Shown: positions 1 through 12,219, numbered from the stretch's first letter. The stretch: 64,000 nucleotides of DNA from Amblyomma americanum (GCF_052857255.1 NW_027526693.1:1-64000); one strand, 5' to 3'. Made by a program: numbers and translations. The notes: generated by a model not told the origin, from the letters alone.

Positions 1-510
1 TTATAGAGTGCAATGGCTCGATCGAATCTATTCCGCAAAGCCGCTCGCGGATACCTAGAGAGTAGGCATAAGTGATGAGTGCTAGGTCGTAGCATGTTTA
101 CAGAGAGGTGCAACGTCCTTTGATGCCAAAAGTAGCCAGAGCCACTGGTGTTTTATTTATGTTTTACTTTATTTACAGTGCTTTTGTCTAGGGCAAACAA
201 GTAGGTTTTGTTAATGTAATATAAAACGCAAAAACTTGACAAACATATCTCTAGTTATTAACGGAATTTGGAGTATATTTACTCTTTGTCCAAGCATCAA
301 GCTCGCTCTAAGTGATGTCATATCCGCTGCTAAAAACAGCTGCTGTATGGCGGCACCGTCAACACCACGAATTTGTTTTTGCGAGCTAGTTAAAATATTA
401 AAAACCGCAGTATACGCGAAACGACCGATGCTAGTAGCATCACTATAACACAGTTTATGCAACCAACAATCAAAACAATGCACTCAAAATTTATTTCGGG
501 GCCCCTTTAA
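1..510. repeat. Right end of a possible TTAA-type non-autonomous element
   Basis: The stretch ends at about 499-510 in GGGGCCCCTTTAA, the mirror of the TTAAAGGGGCC start that I recall as very common in tick genomes. The matching left end was not found and may lie outside the window. The interior is AT-rich, and the open frames on both strands (about 210-480) resemble nothing I know. This is a weak call resting on one terminus. Confidence 0.3.
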
Positions 511-1516
511 GAGGGCAACGCGGCAGCGTGTTGCAGCGCTGCCAAGGTATTACTCATGTACGCCTCAGTACACTAAGACTCTTCACGAAGTCAAAGACCA
601 CAATGCAATCACTAGGTTCACTTTTATTCAGTTCGAACCATGGAGCCATGGGCTCCGAATTGACACATTTGTCGTGCTTTGTTGTTTATGTGCGTTGACT
701 TGCCACTGTTCTTTAATTTCCTGTAGACTGCTGATGTACACAAACATTGCATAATTGTAATAAATACCATGTTGGAAAGAAAAGTATTCTTATAGCGTGT
801 TCTGCGCGTGCTTGCCTTGCCATGTGAGTTACCGCGGTTCGTTTCCTATTATCTTTGCAAGTATTTTTTATTTGCAGATTATCATGTTACAACGCTGACA
901 ACGCTAAAAACTCCGACATCGGCTTTTCTGCGTCACGAGCTTCTTAACGCTGTCACAGTAAAATAGCATTCCTCGAAAAAGCTCATCAACCGCAGCCGCA
1001 GTTTTACGCAGATGCAGTTTTACGAACCCGCATGGTCGGCGCGACGGGTACATAGTTTGACGCAATTTTTGTGCTTTTAAAAATTTGTTTTCGGTAAATT
1101 GACATTGCCTTCACGTAACGCTGACCTCTAAGTTTAGCCCGACTTAGTATTCCCCTTGACTGTTCTTTAATTTAAAGGAGCGAACATTGAGTTGTTTTGT
1201 TGATCCTTCAAAGTACCGTACCCAGTCCAAGAATTTAACCGCACTTATGTTTGAGGCATGCATGAGAGCTGCAGTAGCCATTAATTAGTTAGGATACAGG
1301 TTTACATAAAAAACTCTCAGGGTACACTCCACGGGAATTCCAAAAATGTCCCAGTGAGTAAAGTAAAAACTAAGAGCTGAATATTCTCTGAATTAATCCA
1401 ATGGATCCCAATGGCAAAAACTTCTAGCATTGTAAAAATTACCACTTCATGCACATAAATATGTTCCGAGAGCAGGTATTTATTTCTTATAACCCAGCCG
1501 CAGAACACGCTTACGT
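511..1516. other. No gene recognised
   Basis: AT-rich spacer with short T and A runs. There is no open frame with recognisable protein similarity, no tRNA-like fold and no clear repeat on either strand. Confidence 0.5.
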
Positions 1517-2658
1517 TCAAGAAGGCCGTCTTGACTGATATACAACCTTTTGACCGTAAGGTTCGAAGAATGAGTCCAATGAAAAAAATGCGCTTAACAC
1601 TGAAATTATTTCCAGAACCCCTTCCAAATAGTCTCCCTTGCAGTCGATGCTCAACTTCAAACGCTTCTTGACGTCTTGTAAACAGTTGGAAAACGTTTCT
1701 TCTGGCGGGGCTGTCAGCTCCTTTGTCGTGGCGTCTTGAATGGCCTCCACGCTACCCATGCAGCTACTTTTAAGGCTCTCTTCACATGAGGAAACAGGAA
1801 AAAAATCGCTTGGGGAGAGGTCAGGCAAGTGTGCTGGACGGAGAAGTACAGTAATGCTGCGCTTGGCGAGAAATTATGTTACGCTGAGAGGAGTGTGCGG
1901 CCTTGCATTATCGTGGAGAAGGCTCCATTTTCCAGATGCCGATAAGTCAAGGCGACGGCGTTGCAGTGCATCACGCATGTCTTGGAGCACGCGGATGCCC
2001 TTGATTCACCGCCGGCCTTTGTGGGACGAACTCCTGGTGTATAACACCTCTGGCATCGAAAAAAAAAACTATCAGCATCGTCTTTGCTATGGTCTTCTGT
2101 CGCCGCACCTTTCTCGACGCCGGAGAGCTTGTGGACCGCAAATCGGCACTCTGTCTCTTTGTTTGAGGATCATATTGAAAACACCATGTTTCGAATGATG
2201 CTGCCGACGAATGCAGCATACTTCTCTGCCTCGGAGAGCAAATCAGCGCTCACTGATGCCTGCGTGTCCTTGTAGTGCTGTGTGAGGTAGTGCGGCACAA
2301 GTCTGGCATTCAGCTTTGGTTTCCCCAGGTTCTCACGCAAAACTGGGTGGAATGTTGTCTTACTAATGTCTAGAGCTTCTGATAGCATGTGCACTGTAAT
2401 GGTGCGGTCTTGCTGTACGATTTCCCTGACCCTAGCCACGTTGTTTTCATTCGGCGAGGTTGAAGGGCGCCCTTGCCTTGTGTCGTCTTCCACCGACGTT
2501 CTCCCTGAAAGGAACCTCCTGTGGCACTTGAAAACTCGGGACCCCGATAATGTCTCGTTGCTCTAAGCGTCACAAAGGAGCTCATACGTCTGTGTGACTG
2601 TCTTGCCAAGCTTCACACAGAATTTTATGTTTACACGTTGTTCTAGGTGGACGTCCAT
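1517..2658 (-). pseudogene. Mariner (Tc1/mariner) transposase, degraded
   Basis: Read on the minus strand, an ATG at 2658-2656 opens a mariner-type transposase. It begins with the N-terminal helix-turn-helix part (MDVHLEQRVNIKFCVKLGKT) and continues through the linker GRPSTS at about 2470. The second catalytic Asp survives in LHDNARPHT (about 1890-1917) and the third in PDLSPSDFF (about 1800-1830). The first Asp of the usual GDETW is gone: the sequence reads SFETW near 2190, beside a frameshift. Further lesions are a TAG in the N-terminal part (about 2565) and a stop after HTPLSVT. Length is normal for mariner (about 345 codons), so this is a nearly full-length dead copy. Terminal inverted repeats could not be fixed by eye. 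The C-terminal extension beyond the usual GDYFEG region may be UTR read-through. Confidence 0.9.
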
Positions 2659-4769
2659 CTCTCCACATTCACTCACAGTAGAATGCGCAGACGACTAGTG
2701 ACAACGTAATTTTCTACACCTAGTGCCATCTAGCGGCTGCTACAGCAATAACATAAATATCACAGGTTAGCCCTAAAATGGCTCTACATATACGTACCAA
2801 CATTTGGTTTGGGGATTCATTGCTTAAGAAAATAAATCAGTCTCGAAACCTTCCGGACAAAGGTTTACATAGCTGTCCAGGTAGGTGTGTAGAGGGCGGA
2901 GCAGGCCGTTTTAAAAATACTAGAGCGGGCAATTTTATCCTAAGTATTTCATGAAAAGGCGCTTATTAACGTTTATTAAATATTTATTATTTGGTTCACT
3001 TCACACGAGGACGCTTAAGTAGAACTGCCTATCCGTACCCAATATCCACTTAGTTTCATTAGTAGGGCCTCACTCTAGTCCGATAACGATACGTGATTCA
3101 CTCTAAACTCATGCCGATTTCTGACAGCGCATGCGTTCTCATACTTTTGAAGGTGCCACAAAACTTAAAATGGCCGCTAACAAATAAATATAAAGGGCAC
3201 AAAATGCATTTCCTCTTCTTTTTACTAGCCATTCTGGCTTTGCTTGGAGACTACACGTTACGATGCTTTCACGAGTAGATGAACGCTTTGAATGGCATCG
3301 CCACCGGTGATCGGTGTCCCACTTCGTTATCCCGCTTATAAAAGCGTCCTTGCCTTCAATTCAGTTCTTCGCTGTCCTTAAATAATAACCGAGTCAAAAT
3401 ACCTTGACATGAAGTATTTTTGCGTGAGGCACCAATGAACGCTGCGGCAGTTTCTTGCAATGTCTCTTATTTTAAAATCGATTCAATATCTATATAATTT
3501 CCTTACTCCTCGCCATTGGATGAAGCGTCATTTTAGCCTAAGGCTAGATGGCACCAGGACCAAAAATAAAAGCGAATGACCGCAGGATTGTAATTGTGCT
3601 ATACCAGCCCTGGTTTCACAGAGAAATCGAGCACTAGAATTACTAGTATCCGAGTTGAATCCGAATTCCATTATTGTATAACAACAAATAAGGGAAGGCG
3701 TCACATTAAAATCAAAAATAAAAGATGCACACTTTAAGCTTCAACCTGTTATTCAGATCATGACATTCGACAAGTTTGGTAACAGGGGCTCTAGGTGCCA
3801 GGAAGTCTGTCACTTCAATTAGCACAATGTTGTTATACATTTTTCTAAAAGCTCCCTGCTGCAAAAGGCACTTGGTCCTGCTGTAACAAAAGTTTATCAG
3901 GACATGTTAGAATCTAAATAAATCGTTTTGTTTGCACCTGGTAAAATTTACTGCACACACTCTTCGAGCTCTGAACGAAAAAAAAAATACTAGAAGAAAT
4001 CAATGCTTAAAAAGAAAATTTCCCACTTTTCAAAGGGCGTATGTGTGAAACGAACACAAAATTTTTTTCTCAGATAAAAATGTGTGTCGAACGCCTTTAA
4101 CTCTTCAATTGCCAAAATATCCCTTGTACAACTCACTAAATTGCAAAATTATTGAAGTAAATTTTTTCACGACATATTGTTTCTGAAAATATATTACTTC
4201 AGTGCTTTCTCGTTAGAAATAACACAATTTTTAAAACGAAAAGCTACTTTTGAGGGCGGCTTTCTCTCTGTGCATGCCACAGAAATGTGTTACAGCGTAC
4301 TGAAATTCAGCGTATTTATTTCATCTGAGGCGCTGAAACATACTGCACAGTGCATAGACGTTTCTTCATCCTAACACAATCAAGATTTAGTTAGCGTGCA
4401 CTACCCTGCTCGTCACCCGTCGTCGTCATCGTCACTCTCATCATTTGAAACTGTCTCGAGCTCGCGAAGGCAGCCACAGTCGCCGTCGAAAATTAATTCT
4501 CGATCGTCAGCAACGCTGCTGTGAGAAATGCTCCACGAAGCAGCTTTTCCTCTTGAGACATAACCGCCACCAGCATTATGCAGAGAGCGTAACCAGGCTT
4601 AAAGCACGCGCTAGAGACGTGAAGAGTGTTTTTCATTTGCAACTACCACCCCCCAGTGCTGAAAATTGCAACCAACGCAACATCCGGCTGTTAGAAGTCT
4701 TGGGCGTTGAAAGCAGCGCAACATCAGGCCGGACGGGCATGAATCGTCATTGGAGATATTGGTACCATC
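2659..4769. other. No gene recognised
   Basis: About 2.1 kb of AT-rich sequence with several A and T homopolymers. Short open frames at 3093-3278, 4177-4374 and 4445-4915 show no domain, motif or codon pattern I can support. Confidence 0.5.
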
Positions 4770-5115
4770 CCCAGCAGCCCAAATGGGGCTCCGACGTTCG
4801 GGCCCTTGTTGGCCCGGCACGGGCTGCCCAGGGGGTCCGACAAGGGTGTATGCTGGATTTGCAACTCGGCGTCGGGCGGGTCCCACAAGGGCAACCCAGT
4901 GGGCTTGCTACATAGGACCAAGAGGGGACCCCTAAGGTCAGCATGCATAAAAACAACACAGGGGCTTTTCTTCGGTCCCTTGTGGGACCCAGAGGGGCAG
5001 TAATAGGCTCCTCAGAGGGTACCAGCAGAAGGGCTAAGGTGGCAGTAATGCGGGGACCAGCATGGGCTACCCCATGTCAGGCTCACATTGGCTAACTAAT
5101 GCCAGGCCCACATAC
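4770..5115. repeat. GC-rich quasi-repeat with GGGCCC/GGGTCC words
   Basis: The segment is much more GC-rich than its flanks and repeatedly uses short related words (GGGCCC, GGCCC, GGGTCCCACAAGGG, GGGACC) at irregular spacing. It looks like a decayed minisatellite or a fragment of a dispersed repeat. The open frames across it on both strands are by-products of the low AT content. Confidence 0.4.
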
Positions 5116-5902
5116 AAAACCGTCCACTTTCGCTTCTGAACCGGTTTTGCTTGGGACGATCGCTCCCTCGCCTCCTTTCTTCTTCTAGATTAGAGACGCC
5201 GATTGCCACGCGTCGCAGCCATTCTTCACCCGATTGTAGTACCCTCGCTGCGCAGCATCGTTTGTCCATCGGAGCACAAACACGAGCTCTGATGGTTATG
5301 CCATACAGTAAGGAGCTCGTTCTGCTGGAATCTCGGTGTCATCCATTGGAAGAAATCCCACAATTCCTGTAATCAGAAAATATAAGAAATAAATAGCTGG
5401 CATTTGGGTTCAAACCTAGCACATCTGCGTGCCAGGTGGGCCCGCAACATATGTGCCATGATGGTTTTTTTTTTGTTCCTTATTGCCCATATGTCACGAG
5501 GGGTCGATGGTTGAGGGCAATCCACTGAACACGTTGTAGGGTGTATGAGTTAGTAACGTGTGCTTGGTATTTGTTCTTATCCTATAGTAATGAAACATTT
5601 ATATTAATGATAATTAGGCGTCATAAATTGCACGGAATGAAAAGGCAGTGTTAGGGTGCTTCACTGTACTCAAATAAATCGTGTGTATGTGTATGAAGCG
5701 GCGTAGTATGTCGTGTACTGTAACGCAGATAGTGGCTGGTAATTGGTAATTGTTATTGTAATCGGTAACCGTGATCGGTAGTTTGATTGTGGATTTTTCA
5801 TCGCTGAGAGAGAGAACAAACATTTCATTGTAAAAAGAAGACTGAACCGGATTGTGGATGGGACTGCAGTGGCGTCCGCCGACGCCTTGGCGATGACGGC
5901 TA
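5116..5902. other. No gene recognised
   Basis: Spacer between the GC-rich repeat and the Ty3-A LTR. It holds a T run at about 5466-5474 and GTAATTGGTAATTGTTATTGTAATCGG-like low-complexity sequence at about 5738-5780. No supported gene. Confidence 0.5.
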
Positions 5903-6237
5903 GCGAAAATGGCGTCAAAACAAAACTATTTATTTGGGGCTGACTTGCGCCCACAACGCACTGAATCACTAGTCGGCGGCGTAGCAACAAGCGTGCTCGG
6001 CGGTCGTCCAATAGAATGCCCGCAGCTGTGGGCCATGCTCAATCTAAAAGTTGATAGCGAACTGTCTAGATAAAGCGAGTAAAGTTACTAGAATATTCTG
6101 CAACAATGTAGAATCAGCTTGCCTGGATGCAATCAATCGAGATAAATCTGGTCGCGTTTTGCATTGCAAATAAAGCGATAAAGCGGTGTGCCGGCAGCTT
6201 TGCAGAATAAAAAAACACACACTGCAAAGATTCGCGT
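5903..6237 (-). repeat. 3' LTR of Ty3-A
   Basis: Aligns to 11320-11640 over shared blocks such as AGCGAAAATGG, CGCAACGCACTG-like, GTAGCAACAA, AGAATGCCCGC, AACAATGTAGAATCAGCT and CACTGCAAAGATTCGCG. Homology ends at about 6237, after which internal element sequence runs to the integrase stop at 6374. Confidence 0.8.
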
Positions 6238-6373
6238 TATTGCGCACCTCTCAAAGCAGCACCGACGCGATGCAATAAAGCAAATAAGTCGACTAGCAAC
6301 AAATGAAACGTATCGTGCGAAAATAAACAGATAGTGGGGAAATGCAGCTTCCTTTAGCGCGCATAATATGGCT

Positions 6374-7490
6374 TTATATGGACGACATGACAACTTCTGG
6401 TCGTACACGGCGCCGCTGGGATGCAGTCATTGCGTCATTAATGACGTCATAATCCAGTTCATCTAGCCGGCAAAAAACCTTGTACGGGTCGAAATAGCGG
6501 CACAAAAGCTTGTCACTCAATCCACGGCGGCGAATGGACGTCCCAATCCAGACTCGGTCGCATGGATTGTATTCCGCGTTGCGTATTCTTAGGTTGTAGC
6601 GTGCCGCGTCGGTTCGCTGATGGTCTTCAATCCGTAATCGGGCAAGTTTTCGGGTTTCTTCTGCGCATTGAAGGTATGCTGCGACGTCGACGTTCTCTTC
6701 TTTGCCAACGTTGGGCAGCATGGCTGCTAGCGTGGTCATGGCCTTCCTGCCATGGAGGAGCCTAAAAGGCGTCATGTCGTGCACTGCGGTGTTGTAGGCG
6801 AAGACGACGTAAGGCAAGATCACGTGCCAGGTCTTGTGTTCGGCATCGACAAACATGGCGAGCATATCAGGGATGGTTTTGTTCAGGCGCTTGGTCATTC
6901 CGTTGTTCAGCGGTTGGTATGCAGCTGCCCTCCGGTGGCTAATTTAGCTGTAACGCCGGATGGCTTGCGTAAGTTCCGCCGTGAATGCTGTTACTCTTTC
7001 CGTGATGAACACTACGGGGCGCCGTGTCGCAGATGAATGCACACCGCGAAAAATTTGGCGACTTCTGCTGCTGTTCCGTTCGGTAGGACATTTGCCTCGG
7101 CGTAGCGGGTCAGGTAATCGGTCGCTACGAAGATCCACTTGTTCCCAGACAATGACTTTGAGAAAGGGCCAATGAAATCCATGCCGATCTGATGAAAGGA
7201 CCTTGAGTGGGGTTCAATGGGGTTCAGAAAAACTTCTGGGCGGGTTGGAAGGTTCTTTCGCCGCTGATAATCTCTGTAGGTTTTCACATAAAGTGCGACA
7301 TCGGCAGACAGTCGGGGCCAGTAATACTTCTCTTGTATGCGGTGGAGGGTGTGGGAATACCCTAGATGACCAGCTGTCGCTTCGTCGTGTGAAGCCTGTA
7401 GAACTTGTTCGCGGACACAAGCAGATACAACAAGGAGGTAGGCAGTTTTGCTCGCTGCGAAGTTCTTCACGAGGACGTCATTCTGTACAC
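6374..7490 (-). pseudogene. Ty3-A integrase (pol 3' part), catalytic triad lost
   Basis: The minus strand encodes an N-terminal zinc-binding segment (HLGYSHTLHRIQEKYYWP, then KTYRDYQRRK), the catalytic core (GMDFIGPF) and a C-terminal domain ending at 6374. The two Cys of the HHCC zinc motif are Tyr here (KTYRDYQ). The second catalytic Asp, expected in TDRGTAF, is Glu (FITERVTAF, about 7000). The catalytic Glu, expected in GLTERLNK, is Lys (GMTKRLNK, about 6890). Two frame changes lie near 7010 and 6940. The first Asp remains. It sits downstream of RT/RNase H in the usual order. Confidence 0.88.
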
Positions 7491-7545
7491 AGATGAAAGA
7501 CAGTCCTCCCTTGAATGAGGCGGGCGGTGAAGAAATCTTGTCTTC

Positions 7546-8910
7546 CTAGTACTCGATGAGGCGCTTTAGGTCGGGGTGCGAGCATTGCTGCTGTGCAAAA
7601 TAGCTGGGGCTGATGGGTCCCAAGAAGGCGTACTCATCGTCGTCCGACGGCGATGCCTTTACAGAGTCTCGTGAGAGGCAATTGGTGTCAGAGTGCTTGC
7701 GTGCGGACTCCATCGAGCAAACAGCGCGTGGTGATCGCTGACCACCTTGAACGGTCGTCGGTACAGGTAGGGGCAGAATTTCGACGTAGCCCAGATGATG
7801 GCAAGGCACTCTTTCTGAGTTGTCGAATAGTTAGCCTTGGCCTTGGAAAGCGAACGGCTAGCGTATGGAATGAATTTCTCCAGCCAGTCGCTTTTTTAAA
7901 CGAGGAGGGCGCCTGGGTTTACGCTGCTCGCGTTGGTATGAACTTCAGCATTGGCGTTTTCATCAAAATGCGTGAAGATCGGTGGGGACTGTAATCGGCG
8001 CTGATGTTCTTTGAAGGCTTCTTCTTGCGGTGCTTCCCATTTAAATGGCACGTCTGCCTTCGTCACTTGGGTCAGGGTTACGGCGATGCACTAAATGGTT
8101 TTCACAAATCGTCGGTAATAAGCGCACAGTCCGAGGAATCTGCGCACTGCTTTCTCATCGGTCGGAGGTAGAAACTGTGTAATAGCAGCTGTTTTCTGCG
8201 CGTCTGGGTGTACTCCCTCCTCGCTATCGATGTGGCCTAGAAATAGCAGTTCTTCATATGCAAAGTGGTACTTCTCTCCTTTCAAGGTTAGGCCAGACGA
8301 CTTGATTGCGTCGAGTGCTGTTCGAAGTCTTTTGAGGTTGTCTTCAAAATTCATCGCGAAGACAATGACTTCATCTTAATATACCAGAAAATTTGCCACT
8401 TTAGGCCTGCCAGCATTGAATCCATTACTCGCCGGAACGTCGCGGGTGTGGAACAGAGACCAAATGGCATCACGGTGTGCTCAAAGATTATATCCGGAGT
8501 AATGAATGCGGTCTTTTCCTGATCTCTTTCGTCGACCTCAATTCTCTAGTAGCCGCTCTTGAGGTCCATCGATGAGAAATGCTTGTCGTTGCAGAGCCGG
8601 TTCACTGTGTCGTCGATGCCGGATGAGAGAGACGTCCTCCTTTGTTGTGTTGTTCAAGCGGCGGTAATCACCACAGAATCGAAGGGCGCCGTCTTTCTTT
8701 CTCACTAGAGCGACTGGTGTCGCCCACGGGCTGTTTGAAGGCTGGATGACGTCGTCGCGCAGCATTTCTTTAACTTGGTCCCGGATGGCTTGTCGTCCTC
8801 GCGGCGTGAACCCAGGGGCTTTGAAGGAGAGGTCGGGCCTGATGGTCGCTTATAATGCGATGCTTGGAAATTAGCGTTTGCCGGAACTTCGACGAGGACG
8901 AAAAACACTC
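7546..8910 (-). pseudogene. Ty3-A reverse transcriptase/RNase H, inactivated
   Basis: RT starts on the minus strand near 8900. Recognisable blocks are LRDDVIQPSNSPWATPVALV and RKKDGALRFCGDYRRLN (about 8640-8765), and NLKRLRTALDAIKSSGL with FLGH (about 8200-8340). The YxDD catalytic box at 8370-8381 reads TAT-TAA-GAT-GAA, so Leu is a stop and the last Asp is Glu. RNase H survives as fragments ([20 protein letters not shown], about 7690-7790), with roughly 35 codons apparently lost between DHHAL and [11 protein letters not shown]. Several frame changes occur. Confidence 0.88.
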
Positions 8911-9700
8911 GCTATAGCTTCAAAGCAGATTGCTAGTCTCGTCTTGTCTCTTCCGGTGTAAGGCTGGGTTGATGTCCAAAGAAGGCGAGTTCTCTTGGTC
9001 AGGCGAATCTTCTGCGGATAGGCTCCAGAGGGCGAAGGATTCTGATACGTCGAATATTTCGTCGGGGAAAGCAATCGTCGTTCCTCTGTTAATGTGCCGG
9101 TATTCTTCTCTGCAGTTAGCAGTACTTCGGCTTGGCCATTGCGGTAATGTGCGATGCTTCTTGCAATGCTGATTCCTTAGTCAAGAAGCAATTGCATGTT
9201 CCCCTTGCTGATGACTTCAGCGTTAACGACATTCGTGGCGCCTACAGTCACGATAACGCTTGAACGCGGTGGGACGCACACTTGTTCCTCCAGGACACTC
9301 AGGGCAACATTATTTTAAAGAGTTCTCATCGAAGAGATGCCCTAGTCCGCGGAAAGCGTGATCAGCTTGGATCGCAGGTCGATGATCGCCTGATGCTCAT
9401 TAAAGAAATGCATGCCAAACATCACTTCGCGGGAACGTTGCCGCAGCACAACGGTCGCAGGATAGATCTGTACTTTGACAGTCACTCGCGCTGTGCATCG
9501 TCCTGATGGTGTAAAGAGATGGCCCCTGCGGTGCGAATTTTTGGTCCGTCACAGGCGGTGCTGACTTTGTTTAGTTGCGCAGCGAATGTTCTATTCATCA
9601 CCGGGTAACCGCCTCCTGTGTCGACTAGAGCGGTAAGTTTCCGGCCGTCCATAACTGCTTCTAAGTCGGACGTCTTGTTTCTTGCGTTGCACGTCGTCCT
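8911..9700 (-). pseudogene. Ty3-A aspartic protease and linker to RT
   Basis: On the minus strand KLTALVDTGGGYPVM is encoded at about 9605-9650, with the active-site DTG at 9617-9625. This is the retropepsin signature. The following NRTFAAQLNKVSTACDG matches the spacing in Ty3 proteases. The rest toward RT is broken by stops and shifts. The active-site triplet itself is intact. Confidence 0.75.
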
Positions 9701-10136
9701 GGGCGTCAGGTCACGGCTTCGTCACGTATGGGAATCTTGGGTAGAACGTGTAGTCGAAGCTTTTCTCGGTAGCAGCTTCGTTTTGAAGGTGGTTTGCATC
9801 GTGGTCGAGGTTGTCATTGTATGCGGCGTCGGCATGTCCGGGGCGGCGTCTTCGTGTGGCATTGTCGTTAGAGGATCTTAGGTGTTGCGTTCGGGAGCAA
9901 CCCGACCTCTAGAGGTTACTTTGTTTAGTTTCTCTTACGGAGGCTGGGAGACCTTCCTCCTACCGCGGCTGCATAGCTGAGGAGTGGCGTCGCAAAACGC
10001 GTGGCTGACGACGATGGCGAGCGCGAAAGGCGGTTCAGCGAGTACTCCTCTCGACGCAGGTACTCGTCGATTTCCTGCGGACGTTGCTGAAGCGTGGTCG
10101 TGGAGCGTCAACGGCAAATCCTTGAAGGCCGATGCG

Positions 10137-11263
10137 TTAGTACGGGTACTGGCAAGGAATACGGCCGGCCTCACCGCAATGAAAGCACGACGGTCGGTTA
10201 TCGGAAGTCCTCCAGGCGCCGCATTTCCCGGGGCTTGAGCGTCGTTCGTAGGCAGGGCGGGCGTGGGCAGGGAGGAGGCGTTCTGGAACAAGTGGCTCAT
10301 ATAGGAGAGGACGCAGGGGGTGTCGTTGGGGACGCGGATAGCGTACTGCCGCGTTGTAGGTCATGACCTGGGGTTCTGTGGCTGCCGAGGTGTCAGGTGC
10401 CTGTTGCACTTCTTTCCGCACAACATTCATGAGAGTCGCTGCTTGGGGCTGTGCGGAAGATAGCAGTAATCGGCGTAGCTCAACTCGGGTGACCTCGCGG
10501 AAAACATCCCGCATGCTGTCGTTGGTTGTGGCCGTCGTGTCCGCTCAGAGGAAGGGCGGTTGTACTACCGTGCCCGGACGCCGAGGTTCTTCTCCACTGT
10601 GCATGCTTGTAGCATAAATTTCTCGACTGTTTTTGGAGGCTGGCGGACGAGGCTGACAAAGAGTTGTTCTTTTACGCCGCGTGTTAAAAACTGAACTTTT
10701 TGCCTAGGTTTCGGGGTCGGCGCGGCGAAAGAGGCGCTTCATCTGTTCGACGTAACCGCGGAGGGGCTCATTCGGAAGCTGGATTCGGGGCTCGAGGAGT
10801 CGCTCGTCTCTTTCTTTCCCCACGACAATAGTGAATACCTTCAAAAGTTCTATCTTATAGCTCTCATGTCGTTAGGGACGAGTCGAGGTTCTCGTAGCAC
10901 GTACGCGCTGAAGCCTCCAGTGAGAAAAATACGTGTCCACTTTTTGCCGGATCATTCCACTAGTTTAAAGGTTCACGCGCTGAGATTGGTCCCACCATTC
11001 TTCGGGCTCTTCGCCTAGGGATCCACTGACATTTGCGGCACCCGTGGCTGATGCATTATGATATGTGCCGACATCTTTGCCGAGGAAGTGGTGCTCGCAG
11101 CAGCGTATTTTCGTAGTCGGGTGCGGTCCGGCAGGGTTCAGAACTCTGGCATCTCTCCCTGAAGACATCTGCTAGCTCGGTTAACTCCTGGCTCGTCCTC
11201 CGGTGCAAAACGCAGACGGCTGGTATTACGCCATGAAGGGTTCGCCCGGAACAAGGAAGGCAA
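10137..11263 (-). pseudogene. Ty3-A Gag with damaged zinc knuckle
   Basis: Minus-strand fragments read as a Ty3 Gag. RLLEPRIQLPNEPLRGYVEQ with MKRLFRRADPET lies at about 10700-10810 (retrotransposon gag core). A proline-rich tail leads to CFHCGEAGRIPCQYPY at about 10137-10185. In that knuckle the zinc-binding His is Arg and the last Cys is lost. A stop follows ADPET. The start codon is unclear because the leader side near 11200 is frameshifted. Confidence 0.75.
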
Positions 11264-11279
11264 CCCAGCACCTCCACCA
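11264..11279 (-). promoter_or_regulatory. Primer-binding site of Ty3-A
   Basis: On the minus strand TGGTGGAGGTGCTGGG starts two bases after the LTR end (CACA). It begins with TGG, as a tRNA 3'-end complement should, and is nearly the same as the site in Ty3-D (26879-26894). Confidence 0.55.
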
Positions 11280-11281
11280 GA

Positions 11282-11690
11282 TGTGACGAAGTGGTAGCTG
11301 CAATACGGGGAGCAGAACAACAGCGAAAATGGTGCCTAAACAAAACTCTTTATTTGGTCTGATTTTAGCCCGCAACGCACTGCATGACCCGGCGGCAGCG
11401 TAGCAACAATCGTCCTCGGCGGTCGTCGTACAGAATGCCCGCTCTAATCAATTTAAAGCTGATAGCAATCTTTCCAGCTAAAGCGTACAAAGTTATTAGA
11501 ACATTCTGGAACAATGTAGAATCAGCTCCGCCTGTGTGCGATCGAGATAAATCGGGTCGCGTCTTGCATCGCAAAGAAAGCGATAGATAGGCGTGCCGGT
11601 AGCTTTGAAGAATGAAAAAACACTGCAAAGATTCGCGGCACTATGTCGCCTCGCATTCTTAGCGCTCCAGCTTCGTGCTCTCGTTACACA
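11282..11690 (-). repeat. 5' LTR of Ty3-A
   Basis: The inner end is set by TGTGACGAAG just outside the primer-binding site. The outer end is placed at GTTACACA (11683-11690) because TGTGAC..GTTACA makes a TG..CA-type pair. Direct homology to the other LTR is visible only from about 11320 to 11640, so both limits are approximate. Confidence 0.6.
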
Positions 11691-12084
11691 TAGCAAGTTC
11701 AGGAACCTAACCTCTCAACAGCATTCACATTGTGTCGTTTTCAGCCGGCAGCTGAAGGGGTTTGTTCGCACCGGAGCCGTCGGAATGGCTGCTTAGTGGA
11801 TGTTGCGAGGTTCTGAAGTTCAAAAGTCGTTGTTTTCTTACGCGCTCGTGCAGGCACATGCACGTCGTCAACGTGTGAAGCGAGATGCGTGCAGTTCGTG
11901 AGGCGTCGGCATACAAAGCCTTATTTTAGCGCTTTCATTTCAGTGCTCGTTCTTAGTTACGGTGAAGCTGTAGCATATGGGTGCGGCATGCACTTGAACT
12001 GGCATTAGTAATACATCCGCTTCAGAGTGAGAAACGTTAAACTACCCATTGCATGCTCGTCAAGATTATGCGTGCATCCCCTAC
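11691..12084. other. No gene recognised
   Basis: Spacer between the Ty3-A 5' LTR and the start of the Ty3-B LTR. No supported coding or repeat feature. Confidence 0.5.
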
Positions 12085-12199
12085 TGTCACATATATTAAG
12101 GAGCCTAAATTAAATTTTAAAGGAAAAAGATATGAATAAGACGACGCAAATGAACCGAAGAATAAAGAAGAGGAAGAAGAAGCATTCGTTGAGGTGGAG

Positions 12200-12219
12200 A
12201 GAGACGATTGGTGGAGAAG
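12200..12219. repeat. Target-site duplication of LINE L-A, left copy
   Basis: AGAGACGATTGGTGGAGAAG, matched at 15025-15044 with one C/T difference. It lies immediately outside the LINE 3' end. Confidence 0.8.

Larger units (their letters stand above)
5903..11690 (-). mobile_element. Ty3/gypsy LTR retrotransposon Ty3-A, defective
   Basis: Related sequences at about 5903-6237 and 11320-11640 are in direct orientation and enclose, on the minus strand, gag, protease, reverse transcriptase/RNase H and integrase in Ty3/gypsy order. The element is about 5.8 kb. Its copies of gag and pol carry many frameshifts and stops, and the active-site residues of both RT and integrase are altered, so it cannot move by itself. 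No env-like frame was seen. LTR outer boundaries are uncertain because the two LTRs have diverged strongly and their ends no longer align. Confidence 0.9.

Noticed and set aside
4445..4915. 156-codon plus-strand frame beginning MKLSRAREGSHSRR
   Set aside because: No domain, and it runs from AT-rich into the GC-rich repeat. Overlapping frames of like length exist on both strands, as expected for GC-rich DNA.
10094..10617. Plus-strand frames opposite Ty3-A gag
   Set aside because: Antisense shadows of the minus-strand Gag.
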